DNA of 17,129 nt from Oscillospiraceae bacterium (GCA_009777685.1 WRLJ01000010.1:1-17129), one strand, 5' to 3'. Counted from the stretch's first letter, positions 7,804-13,757 are shown. Program-made: numbers and translations. The notes: generated by a model not told the origin, from the letters alone.

Positions 7804-8412
7804 TTGAAACTGCTCCTGGTATCCGACATGCCCAGCGAATATTTGTGGAGCCATTACCGTCCGGAGCTTGTGGAGGGCGTTTCCCTGATCCTCTCCGCCG
7901 GCGACTTAAAACGCGAATATCTGGATTTTCTGGTGACGATGACGGCAAAGCCCCTGGTCTATGTGCCGGGCAACCATGACCGCGCCTTTGTGAAGGAGCC
8001 GCCGGGCGGCTGTTTGTGCGCCGACGGCTGTGTCGTGACCGTCACGCCGCCGGACGGCCCGGCCCTGCGGATTGCCGGACTGGGCGGCTGTCAGGGGGGC
8101 AACCCCGCCGAGCCGTACCAGTACACCGAAAGGGCGATGGCCCGCCGCGCCGGGAAGCTGCTGTGCCGGATACGGCGGGCCGGGGGGATTGACATCTTCC
8201 TGACCCACGCGCCGGCTCTGGGCCTGGGCGACGGAGAGGACGCGTTCCATACGGGGTTTGCGTGCTTTCACCCGTTTATCGCGCGCGCGCGCCCGCGCCT
8301 GCATGTATACGGGCATCAGCACAAGTCGTACAAGCCCATGCAGTCCATGGAATTCCGGACGGGAGACACGCGGCATCTGAATGCGTTCGGATATCGGATT
8401 TTGGACTGGTGA
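7804..8412 (+). CDS. Calcineurin-like metallophosphoesterase
   Basis: The 202-residue cytoplasmic protein shows the metal-binding blocks of the calcineurin-like phosphoesterase superfamily in order: VSD (Asp 8), AGD (33-34), GNHD (56-59), THAP (His 135) and GHQH (170-173). The first block normally reads DxH; here it is D-M-P, so one metal ligand is replaced. Substrate cannot be deduced; the family hydrolyses phosphomono- or diesters. Translation most likely starts at the TTG at 7804, preceded by GAGGTG at 7790-7795, and gives MKLLLVSDMP, a normal beginning for this fold. A strong terminator follows. It is divergent from the unknown gene at 7166-7738 with a 65-bp intergenic region. Confidence 0.88.
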   Translation: MKLLLVSDMPSEYLWSHYRPELVEGVSLILSAGDLKREYLDFLVTMTAKPLVYVPGNHDRAFVKEPPGGCLCADGCVVTVTPPDGPALRIAGLGGCQGGNPAEPYQYTERAMARRAGKLLCRIRRAGGIDIFLTHAPALGLGDGEDAFHTGFACFHPFIARARPRLHVYGHQHKSYKPMQSMEFRTGDTRHLNAFGYRILDW

Positions 8413-8422
8413 GGGCAGATAG

Positions 8423-8463
8423 AAAGCACCGGGCAGGGCCGATGAGGCCCTGCCCGGTGCTTT
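8423..8463 (+). terminator. Strong intrinsic terminator of the metallophosphoesterase gene
   Basis: A perfect 18-bp stem (8423-8440 with 8446-8463) closes a GATGA loop; the sequence starts AAAGCACCGGGC and ends GCCCGGTGCTTT. The A/T closing pairs provide a short T tract; only TTT follows. Confidence 0.8.
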
Positions 8464-8506
8464 GGATGCCGCAGGAGGGTCTGTCCTCCGGAGGGCTTTG
8501 GTTCCA

Positions 8507-8531
8507 GCGGACGCGCAATGCGCGCCCCTAC
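8507..8531. repeat. GTAGGG-family hairpin module, intact
   Basis: GCGGACGCGC, AAT, GCGCGCCCCTAC forms an 8-bp stem with one A-C mismatch. It matches, without interruption, the sequence into which the IS-like element at 13369-13593 has inserted, and so serves as the empty-site reference. A further small hairpin (GGAGG/CCTCC) lies at about 8475-8489. Confidence 0.6.
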
Positions 8532-8535
8532 TGCG

Positions 8536-8641
8536 CCGTAACATCTAAAGGTTTATACCGGTTGTAGGGGCGGCCGTCCCGGCCGCCTGCGGACGCCATA
8601 TATGGCGTCCCTACACGGATGTCATGTTTTAGATGTTACGG
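8536..8641. mobile_element. 106-bp MITE-like element with 14-bp perfect terminal inverted repeats
   Basis: CCGTAACATCTAAA (8536-8549) is exactly inverted at 8628-8641. Inside are a GTAGGGG start (8564), a hairpin GGCGGCC/GGCCGCC (8569-8575, 8581-8587), a perfect 20-bp palindrome GGACGCCATATATGGCGTCC (8591-8610) and CTAC. No coding capacity and no clear target duplication. The right portion recurs at 10822-10889 on the other side of the ABC operon in the same orientation, and a related end occurs at 13277-13321. Confidence 0.7.
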
Positions 8642-8689
8642 TGTACTGGAAAGGGCTTTTTCCTGTTTGAAGCTGATTCAAAAAAACGC

Positions 8690-8718
8690 TTGACATCATT
8701 GCACATAGTGTGTATACT
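8690..8718 (+). promoter_or_regulatory. Sigma-A-type promoter of the gntR-ABC operon
   Basis: A perfect TTGACA at 8690-8695 and TATACT at 8713-8718 are spaced by 17 bp, which predicts a start near 8725. It lies 48 bp downstream of the MITE-like element and directly before the regulator gene. Confidence 0.85.
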
Positions 8719-8720
8719 AT
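8705..8720 (+). promoter_or_regulatory. Candidate GntR operator overlapping the -10 box
   Basis: ATAGT (8705-8709) and ACTAT (8716-8720) are inverted repeats with a 6-bp spacer, covering the -10 box. YtrA-type GntR proteins commonly repress their own operon, so this is a plausible autoregulatory site. Inferred from symmetry and position only. Confidence 0.4.
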
Positions 8721-8749
8721 ATATATGCAGTAAAAGTGAGGTGATTGAA

Positions 8750-9127
8750 CTGGCGATTATCGTATCGCTGCAAAGCGAAATTCCCGCCTACGAGCAAATC
8801 AAGGCTCAAATTAAAGCGCAGATACTTTCAGGGGAGCTGGCGGCTGACGAGCCGCTGACCTCCATGCGCCAGCTCGCGCGGGATTTGCGGGTGAGCGTGA
8901 TAACGACAACCCGCGCATACGGCGACCTCGAAGCGGAAGGGCTGATCTATACCGTTCAAGGGCGCGGATGCTACGTCAAGGGCAATGCCGATCTGGTTCG
9001 GGAACAATATGTGCGTTCCGTCGGCGACGCGCTGGCCGCGGCGGCAAACAAGGGCAAAGCGGCGGGGCTGACCCTCGCCGAATTACAACGCAGATTGGAG
9101 GAAGCATTCCATGGGCAGCGCCATTGA
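8750..9127 (+). CDS. GntR-family (YtrA-like) transcriptional regulator
   Basis: A roughly 125-residue regulator with an N-terminal winged helix-turn-helix: IPAYEQIKAQIKAQILSGEL, LTSMRQLARDLRVSVITTT, RAYGDLEAEGLIYTVQGRG, and a short C-terminal helical tail instead of a large effector domain, as in the YtrA subfamily that controls adjacent ABC transporters. The start is unusual. GTGAGGTG at 8736-8743 is a strong ribosome binding site, but the codon at the right distance in frame is CTG (8750), giving MAIIVSLQSEIPAYEQ; a GTG at 8741 lies inside the Shine-Dalgarno, and the TTG at 8745 is out of frame. The end overlaps the ABC ATPase gene by 17 bp, indicating co-translation. Family certain, start uncertain. 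Confidence 0.88.
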   Translation: MAIIVSLQSEIPAYEQIKAQIKAQILSGELAADEPLTSMRQLARDLRVSVITTTRAYGDLEAEGLIYTVQGRGCYVKGNADLVREQYVRSVGDALAAAANKGKAAGLTLAELQRRLEEAFHGQRH

Positions 9128-9959
9128 AATCAAAGACGTATGCAAGCAATATCCCGGATTTGCGCTTAACCGTGTCAGCTTCAGCGTTCCGAACGGGTTA
9201 TGCTGCGGATTCGTGGGCCCGAACGGCGCGGGGAAAACCACGACGCTCAAAGCCATGCTTGGCATGATACACGTCGATCGCGGCGAAATCCGCTTGCTGA
9301 ATAAGCCGGATGGTGATGTTACCGTCAAAGAAGAGCTGGGCGTTATGCTCGACCAACCGTATTTTCAAGAGGATTGGACGCCGCTTGATGTGGAGAAAGG
9401 CATAAAACCCTTTTACCGCGGCTGGGACGGCAGTGAATACCGGAAGTATCTGTCGCGCTTTGAGCTTGACACAAACAAGAAATTCAAGGATTTATCGCGG
9501 GGCATGAAAATGAAGCTCGCAATGGCGGTTCATCTTTCCCACGACGCAAAGCTGCTGCTGCTGGATGAACCAACGGGCGGTCTTGACCCCGTGGCTCGTG
9601 ACGAAATATTGGACATTATGCGCGAATACATGGTGAAGGATGAGCGGACAATCCTTTTTTCCACCCATATCACCAGCGACCTGGAACGTATCGCCGACAT
9701 GATTGTATATATCAGCAACGGGGCGATCTCGTTTTGCGGCGGCAAAGACGACCTTGTCAGCCGTCACTGCGTTGTGCGCGGAGGCAGGTTGCCGGAAGAA
9801 AAACGGAAAGCCGCTATTGGATTGCGCGAACACAGTAACGGTTACGAATGTCTCATGACGCTGGAGGATATCGGAGGATTGCCGCCAGACGCGATCACAG
9901 AACGCGCGGCGATAGACGATTGTATCGTCTATATGGAGAGGAGGTCAAAAAATGCTTAA
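9111..9959 (+). CDS. ABC transporter ATP-binding protein
   Basis: The 282-residue ATPase carries all nucleotide-binding motifs: Walker A GPNGAGKTT (36-44), Q-loop Gln 82, a signature LSRGM (128-132, in place of LSGGQ), Walker B LLLLDEP (148-154), the D-loop in TGGLDP and the H-loop STH (184-186). A C-terminal extension of about 80 residues follows. The signature variant and the GntR partner fit the YtrB-like/antibiotic-sensing ABC group; the substrate is unknown. The ATG follows GGAGGAA at 9097-9103 inside the end of the regulator gene. It overlaps the permease gene by 8 bp. Base composition is clearly less GC-rich than in the flagellar operon. Confidence 0.93.
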   Translation: MGSAIEIKDVCKQYPGFALNRVSFSVPNGLCCGFVGPNGAGKTTTLKAMLGMIHVDRGEIRLLNKPDGDVTVKEELGVMLDQPYFQEDWTPLDVEKGIKPFYRGWDGSEYRKYLSRFELDTNKKFKDLSRGMKMKLAMAVHLSHDAKLLLLDEPTGGLDPVARDEILDIMREYMVKDERTILFSTHITSDLERIADMIVYISNGAISFCGGKDDLVSRHCVVRGGRLPEEKRKAAIGLREHSNGYECLMTLEDIGGLPPDAITERAAIDDCIVYMERRSKNA

Positions 9960-10638
9960 CATGATCAAGCTCGACTGGCTGGGTATGAAAGTGTATCACA
10001 GGCGATTTATGATTATTCCGCTGGCCATAAGCCTGTACGGTTTCTTTCATGTCGCGGTCATCATCCCGATGTTGGTGTATATGTTTTTTTCCTTTTCCGT
10101 AAACCCATTCGCCGTCGAAGAAAAAGGGAAGCTCGACAATCTCTACCTGACGCTGCCGGTTACGCGGAGAAGCATTGTAAAAGCACGTTTTGGCTTGTCG
10201 CTCCTCATGCTGTCCATCGGGCTGGCCGCCGGAATCATCCTTACCGTGACATTGTCTGCCCTTTTTTATGGAAGGACAATTATTTATCCGCGCACATTCC
10301 ATGCTGACTTTCCCGCAATGCTTTTAATAATATGCGCCAGCGTATTGTTTTACGCCATACTCAATCTCTCAACCTTCCCGACGTTGTTTAAGCTGGGGTA
10401 CGCAAAGGGAAAGTTAATCGGATTCATCCTCCCAATCGGTTTTGTTTCTGTGGTCATTGCCGCGCTCTTTGTTCTTTGGAGCGCCGTCGATACGTTTCAG
10501 GAATGGTTGATGTCGGCTGTTGCCTGGGCTTCCGGCAATGCCGTATTGGTGGCTGTCATCATGTCAGCGGCATCGGCATTGCTTCTTGCGGTTTCGTATG
10601 CGCTGTCACAAAAGGTATACGCCCAACGGGAATTTTGA
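9952..10638 (+). CDS. ABC-2-type transporter permease
   Basis: A 228-residue membrane protein with about six hydrophobic segments (roughly 21-50 as two spans, 80-106, 121-142, 154-179, 193-218). After the second span comes the signature EEKGKLDNLYLTLPVTRRSIVKARF, typical of ABC-2 permeases in two-gene Firmicute transporters. Together with the ATPase it should form a homodimeric exporter in the cytoplasmic membrane. The ribosome binding site GAGAGGAGG lies at about 9936-9944 within the ATPase gene, and translation is coupled by an 8-bp overlap. A hand count of 9961-10020 gives about 26 G+C of 60, far below the flagellar genes. Confidence 0.9.
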   Translation: MLNMIKLDWLGMKVYHRRFMIIPLAISLYGFFHVAVIIPMLVYMFFSFSVNPFAVEEKGKLDNLYLTLPVTRRSIVKARFGLSLLMLSIGLAAGIILTVTLSALFYGRTIIYPRTFHADFPAMLLIICASVLFYAILNLSTFPTLFKLGYAKGKLIGFILPIGFVSVVIAALFVLWSAVDTFQEWLMSAVAWASGNAVLVAVIMSAASALLLAVSYALSQKVYAQREF

Positions 10639-10654
10639 TCAGGAGGTTTTTACC

Positions 10655-10822
10655 ATGTTAAAAGGCATTCAGATTATGAGGATTGGGTTGCTGGTTACGG
10701 CTCTTGCGTTACTGGTAACGCATACTACAGAGGTTTCGCATGGGCTGACCGCGTTTTTCATGGGCATGGGCTGTAGTTTGAGTTTAGTCGGCGCGGGAAA
10801 ACGGGCGCGGGAAAACCAATAG
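10655..10822 (+). CDS. Small membrane protein, last gene of the ABC operon
   Basis: A 55-residue product starting MLKGIQIMRIGLL with two hydrophobic stretches (about 5-21 and 30-48) and a basic C-terminus (GKRARENQ). The ATG is preceded by a perfect AGGAGG at 10641-10646, which supports real translation; it starts 16 bp after the permease stop. An earlier in-frame start at 10520 would lie within the permease gene and lacks such a site. Its role is unknown: possibly an accessory subunit of the transporter or an unrelated small hydrophobic peptide. Its stop codon TAG coincides with the left edge of the repeat copy at 10822. Confidence 0.7.
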   Translation: MLKGIQIMRIGLLVTALALLVTHTTEVSHGLTAFFMGMGCSLSLVGAGKRARENQ

Positions 10823-10889
10823 GCCGCCCCCGCCGCCCGCGGACGCCATACATGGCGTCCCTGCATAGAGGTCATGTTTTAGATGTTAC
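10822..10889. repeat. Partial second copy of the 106-bp element, direct orientation
   Basis: Aligned without gaps to 8572-8639, 60 of 68 positions are identical by hand. It contains the palindrome GGACGCCATACATGGCGTCC (10841-10860) and the same right end TTTAGATGTTAC (10878-10889), but lacks the left inverted repeat. It starts exactly at the stop codon of the small membrane protein and could also act as a terminator between the convergent operons. Confidence 0.7.
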
Positions 10890-10920
10890 ATTGCAGCAGC
10901 GGCATTTACAAGCCGAAAGG

Positions 10921-11736
10921 TTACATCAGCTTGGAGGTATAGTAAATCGCCGCGATGAACAGGTACGCGAAGCAGGCGATCATCGCCACCCACGCGGCCA
11001 TCCAGCCGAAAGCGGCCGTGGCCAGCAGTCCGGCGGCCAGCAGCCCGCAGGTGGCCAGTAGACCGCGGTATTGCGTGTCGGGCGGCAGAACGGTCAGGCG
11101 GCCCGCGCGTCCCTTTCGGGCGCGCAGAAGCAGGAGGGCGGCGCTGGTCAGCAAAATCGCCAGCGCGAACGCGATCACGGGCAGCGTGGCGCGGCCCGGC
11201 CAGACGCGGTGCGGATGGACCCAGCCATAGCTGCCCGAATACAGGACACGCCGCATCAGCCAGAACCCCAGCGCTCCGCCGCTGGAGATCACTGCCAGCA
11301 GCATGAACGCGCGCGGATAGATGTAATACAGCAGATACAGCAGCGCCAGACCCGCCAGAATGACCGCCAGCGGGAGCTGATGGTCGGACAGATACCGGAT
11401 GAACTGCGCGGCGGCCAGCGCAACGCCCGCGACCACAGCCGCATAGGCCAGGCACACGGTCAGCGCGCGGCGGCGCAGGCAGAAACGCGAAACCAGCGCG
11501 GCGGCGGCCAGCGTCCCCGCGGCGGCCAGCGTCCAGAGCGTCACGGCGTTCATAAGATCCAAATAGCTCTGGCCGGAGAGCGTTTCGGCTTGCCGGCTTA
11601 GGTTCAGCGCGAAGAAGAACAGCGCCGCCGTAACGGCAAAGGTGATCAGCACGCGGTAGGTGAACCGTTCGTCCTCCTTGCGCTTTCGGTCCATCTGGAG
11701 CGCACGGTCCGACGGGTGCTTACGGGCGGAAGCCAT
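10921..11736 (-). CDS. Polytopic membrane protein of unknown function
   Basis: A 271-residue protein with a charged N-terminus (MASARKHPSDRALQMDRKRK) followed by about eight hydrophobic segments, including FAVTAALFFFALNL, LAYAAVVAGVALAAAQ, LAVILAGLALLYLLYYIYP and LLATCGLLAAGLLATAAFGW. It resembles no family I can name; conserved proteins of this type in Clostridia are annotated only as hypothetical membrane proteins. I chose ATG 11736 because GAAGGGGG lies at 11746-11753 (minus strand) at the right distance; a TTG at 11745 would abut the Shine-Dalgarno. It follows rsmE by 27 bp on the same strand, so the two are probably an operon. Codon use is the GC-rich host type, unlike the ABC cassette on its other side. 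Confidence 0.78.
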   Translation of the reverse strand: MASARKHPSDRALQMDRKRKEDERFTYRVLITFAVTAALFFFALNLSRQAETLSGQSYLDLMNAVTLWTLAAAGTLAAAALVSRFCLRRRALTVCLAYAAVVAGVALAAAQFIRYLSDHQLPLAVILAGLALLYLLYYIYPRAFMLLAVISSGGALGFWLMRRVLYSGSYGWVHPHRVWPGRATLPVIAFALAILLTSAALLLLRARKGRAGRLTVLPPDTQYRGLLATCGLLAAGLLATAAFGWMAAWVAMIACFAYLFIAAIYYTSKLM

Positions 11737-11763
11737 ATCGCACAACCCCCTTCTCTTTTCTGT

Positions 11764-12495
11764 CTATAATTGCCCCGCGGCGTACAGCAGCGCGGCGGCG
11801 GCGGTCAGCGGGGCGGTCTCGCATCGCAGGACGGCGTTCCCCATGCGCACGGGACGCGCGCCGCACTCGAGCGCGCGGGCCGCCTCCTCCGGCGCGTAGC
11901 CGCCCTCCGGACCGGTGAACACATGCGCCGCGCGGAAAGCTCCGGAGGCGTCCAGGGTCTGCTTCAGACCGATTGGGGCCGTTTCGTGGCAGAACAGCGT
12001 GATTCCGTCCCGCAGCCGCGGAAGCAGCGTCTCCAGCGGCGTCAGGCCGTGCAGAACGGGCAGGTGCCCGCGCCCGGACTGTCTGGCGGCCTCTGTAAGG
12101 ATTCGACGATGGCGCAGGGCCTTTTGTTCCGTCCAGTCGCGGACCACGCAGCGGCGGGAGAGGACCGGCGTGATTTCCGCCGCGCCCAGCTCGCACAGCT
12201 TCTGGAGCGTCCAGGAAAACCGTTCGCCCTTCGAGAGCGACGGATAAAAGCACAGCCGCACCGCCGGTTCGGGATGGCGGGCCTCGTGCTCCGATTCCAC
12301 GCGGGCGAGGATGCGGCCGCGCGCGGCCTCCGTAACGCGGCACAAAGCCTCACGGCCCGCCCCATCGAATACGCAGAGCGCGTCGCCCGCGCCCAGGCGC
12401 AGAACCCGGACCGCGTGCCGCGCCTCTGGACCCTCCAGGGACACAAGACCGTCCGGCGGAATGGATGAAAGGTGGAAGCGGGGAGTGTCGCTCAT
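11764..12495 (-). CDS. rsmE: 16S rRNA (uracil-1498-N3)-methyltransferase RsmE
   Basis: RsmE methylates U1498 of 16S rRNA with S-adenosylmethionine and has a trefoil-knotted SPOUT fold. The 243-residue product has the expected blocks: HAVRVLRLGAGD and FDGAGREA in the N-terminal PUA-like part, LQKLCELGAAEITPVLSRR (97-115), EAARQSGRG (135-143), GPEGG (195-199) and LRCETAPLTAAAAL (223-236), which is the knot and cofactor region. The ATG at 12495 follows GAAGGG at 12503-12508 (minus strand); an alternative upstream TTG at 12519 would add eight residues and has no good site. It is the first gene of a two-gene minus-strand operon. Length is normal for the family. Confidence 0.95.
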   Translation of the reverse strand: MSDTPRFHLSSIPPDGLVSLEGPEARHAVRVLRLGAGDALCVFDGAGREALCRVTEAARGRILARVESEHEARHPEPAVRLCFYPSLSKGERFSWTLQKLCELGAAEITPVLSRRCVVRDWTEQKALRHRRILTEAARQSGRGHLPVLHGLTPLETLLPRLRDGITLFCHETAPIGLKQTLDASGAFRAAHVFTGPEGGYAPEEAARALECGARPVRMGNAVLRCETAPLTAAAALLYAAGQL

Positions 12496-12527
12496 AGACG
12501 ATCCCTTCTTGTGCTGCAATCCCCTAC

Positions 12528-12556
12528 ACTATACCATCTATTGTCCCGATCCGCAA
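12528..12556 (-). promoter_or_regulatory. Candidate promoter of rsmE
   Basis: On the minus strand, TATAGT (12533-12528) is preceded 17 bp upstream by TTGCGG (12556-12551), which matches three of six bases of the -35 consensus. The -35 box lies at the edge of the tandem-repeat array. Confidence 0.5.
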
Positions 12557-12877
12557 GGAAAATGTTTGCCCGTGCGCCGCGTTTGCCCCACCGCACACAC
12601 CGTAGGGGACGCAGACCTCGGCGTCCCGCGGGTGATCCGCAAACTTCGGGGGAAGGTTTTCACCGTTTGCCCGCGCGCCGTGTTTGCCCCACCGCACACA
12701 CCGTAGGGGACGCGGCCCTCCGCGTCCCGCAGGTTATCCGCAAACTTCGGGGGAAGGTTTTCACCGTTTGCCCGTCCGCCTTTGCCCCACCGCACACACC
12801 GTAGGGGACGCAGACCTCGGCGTCCCGCAGGGTTATCCGCAAACTTCGGGGAAAGGGTTTTCACCGTTTGCCCGTGC
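12549..12877. repeat. 101-bp tandem repeat, three copies plus partial ends
   Basis: Units begin with GTTTGCCCG at 12564, 12665, 12766 and (partial) 12866, giving periods of 101, 101 and 100 bp; a degenerate partial unit precedes 12564. Each unit holds CACCGCACACACCGTAGGGG, a hairpin GGGACGC...GCGTCCC, and CCGCAAACTTCGGGG followed by AAGGTTTTCACC. The period is not a multiple of three, so open frames across it are not genes. The GTAGGGGACG...CGTCCC core relates it to the modular hairpins elsewhere in the window. Confidence 0.85.
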
Positions 12878-12906
12878 GGCTGTTGGTTTGGGTGGTGTTC
12901 AGGCAT

Positions 12907-12961
12907 TTCCGGGGGAGGTCTCCCCCGGAACCCCCCACTGGGGGACTTGGCAGTCCCCCAG
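12907..12961. repeat. Two consecutive strong palindromes
   Basis: TTCCGGGGGA (12907-12916) and TCCCCCGGAA (12921-12930) form a 10-bp stem with loop GGTC. CTGGGGGACT (12938-12947) and AGTCCCCCAG (12952-12961) form a second with loop TGGC. No T run follows either, so a DNA- or RNA-structure element or mobile remnant is more likely than a terminator. Confidence 0.7.
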
Positions 12962-13129
12962 CCCCTCTCGCGGGTCATACGGGGGTTTTGTTTGTGCGAG
13001 ACACAGCTGTTTACCGTAAGGGTCCTTTTTTAGCTGTCCTGGCCTCGGTTTCAGGTTTTCTCTCTGTTTGCCTTCTTTGTTCTTCCCGCCCATACCCTTG
13101 CACTTTCTTTGCTGTCTCCACAGGGAACT
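12962..13129. other. Intergenic stretch with no recognised feature
   Basis: T-rich on the plus strand, including a TTTTTT run at 13026-13031. Short open frames on both strands lack ribosome binding sites and recognisable protein features. I see no gene, RNA or repeat here. Confidence 0.5.
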
Positions 13130-13321
13130 GCCCTAACATGATGTATGTGTAGGGACGCCATATATGGCGTCCGCGGGCGACCGGGACGGTCGTCCCTACG
13201 GGGATTCCCCCATGCCCTGTAGGGACGCACTGTGTGCGTCCGCCCGTTTTCCCAACACGCAAAATGGGGGGACACGGCGGACGCCATATATGGCGTCCCT
13301 ACGCATACGTCATGTTAGGGC
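13130..13321. mobile_element. 192-bp element with 45-bp terminal inverted repeats
   Basis: The left end 13130-13174 (starting GCCCTAACATGATGTATG) is inverted at 13277-13321 with only two mismatches in 45. Each arm contains the palindrome GGACGCCATATATGGCGTCC. The interior carries two more hairpins of the same style: GGGCGACC/GGTCGTCC (13175-13182, 13188-13195) and GGACGCAC/GTGCGTCC (13223-13230, 13234-13241). No coding capacity. The 26 bp at the inner end of each arm are identical to the element at 8589-8614. Confidence 0.75.
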
Positions 13322-13331
13322 ACAAACCTTT

Positions 13332-13609
13332 GTAGGGGCGGCAATCTGCCGCCCGCGGACGCGCAATGTGTTAAGCGCGGGGACATGGTTTACACTTTTT
13401 TGAACGGGATTCATTGCAGCACAAGGGATTCAAAATTTGAGCTGAAAGGTTACCCCTCCCGATCAAACCCCTTATGTCTCAAGCCTTTCCAGTCGGCCTA
13501 CGGCCTCCTTCCAAGGCTTGAGACACAACAAGAGATACGCAAAAAGTGTAAACCATGTCCCCGGACAAAGTGTAAACCATGTCACGCTTGACACAATGCG
13601 CGCCCCTAC
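13332..13609. repeat. GTAGGG-family double-hairpin module interrupted by an insertion
   Basis: GTAGGGGCGGCAATCTGCCG starts at 13332 (stem 13336-13343/13347-13354), followed by GCGGACGCGCAATG. It then breaks at 13369 and resumes as CAATGCGCGCCCCTAC at 13594-13609. Removing 13369-13593 and one CAATG restores a module identical to the intact one at 8507-8531. Confidence 0.75.
13369..13593. mobile_element. 225-bp IS-derived remnant with CAATG target duplication
   Basis: The element begins TGTTAAGCG and ends CGCTTGACA, flanked by direct repeats CAATG at 13364-13368 and 13594-13598. Internally ACATGGTTTACACTTTTT (13383-13400) is part of a perfect 22-bp inverted repeat with 13541-13562, and the right end carries a further copy AAAGTGTAAACCATGTC (13567-13583). 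Multiple end repeats with TGT...ACA tips and a 5-bp duplication resemble IS21/IS481-type insertion sequences, an inference. There is no transposase; the interior holds an additional stem TGTCTCAAGCCTT/AAGGCTTGAGACA (13475-13487, 13513-13525). Confidence 0.75.
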
Positions 13610-13632
13610 ACGGTTTTCCGCCCCGCCGTTTT

Positions 13633-13710
13633 CGTCATTGCGGGCTTGACCCGCAATCCCCCGGTTAGCGAGTTGTCCCCGGGAGATTGCGGGGCAAGCC
13701 CGCAATGACG
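13633..13710 (-). repeat. Dispersed inverted-repeat element, copy B
   Basis: This 78-bp element begins CGTCATTGCGGGCTTGACC and ends GGGGCAAGCCCGCAATGACG. It is the same element as 2405-2488 in reverse orientation, with arms matching exactly when reverse-complemented and a diverged centre. Confidence 0.75.
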
Positions 13711-13728
13711 GTATGTAGTACAGGTTTT

Positions 13729-13757
13729 TTTGGTCATACACGGAGTGTATGACCAAA
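13729..13757. other. Perfect 13-bp stem hairpin downstream of the YCII gene
   Basis: TTTGGTCATACAC (13729-13741) and GTGTATGACCAAA (13745-13757) pair perfectly with loop GGA, 42 bp beyond the stop of the minus-strand YCII gene. On that strand the stem is followed by A residues, not T, so it is not a classical terminator, but it could still protect the 3' end. Confidence 0.5.

Noticed and set aside
10520..10654. Longer version of the small membrane protein starting at 10520
   Set aside because: It would overlap the permease gene in another frame without a Shine-Dalgarno, while ATG 10655 has a perfect AGGAGG.
12549..12877. CRISPR array
   Set aside because: The whole 101-bp unit is repeated, with no unique spacers and no cas genes nearby.
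12538..12978. 146-codon minus-strand frame through the tandem repeats, and similar frames on both strands up to 13403
   Set aside because: They consist of translated repeats and palindromes (repeating TVKT and PTVCAV-like pieces) with a 101-bp period that shifts frame every unit; no ribosome binding sites.
13729..13757. Rho-independent terminator for the YCII gene
   Set aside because: On the transcribed strand the stem is followed by A residues instead of a U run.
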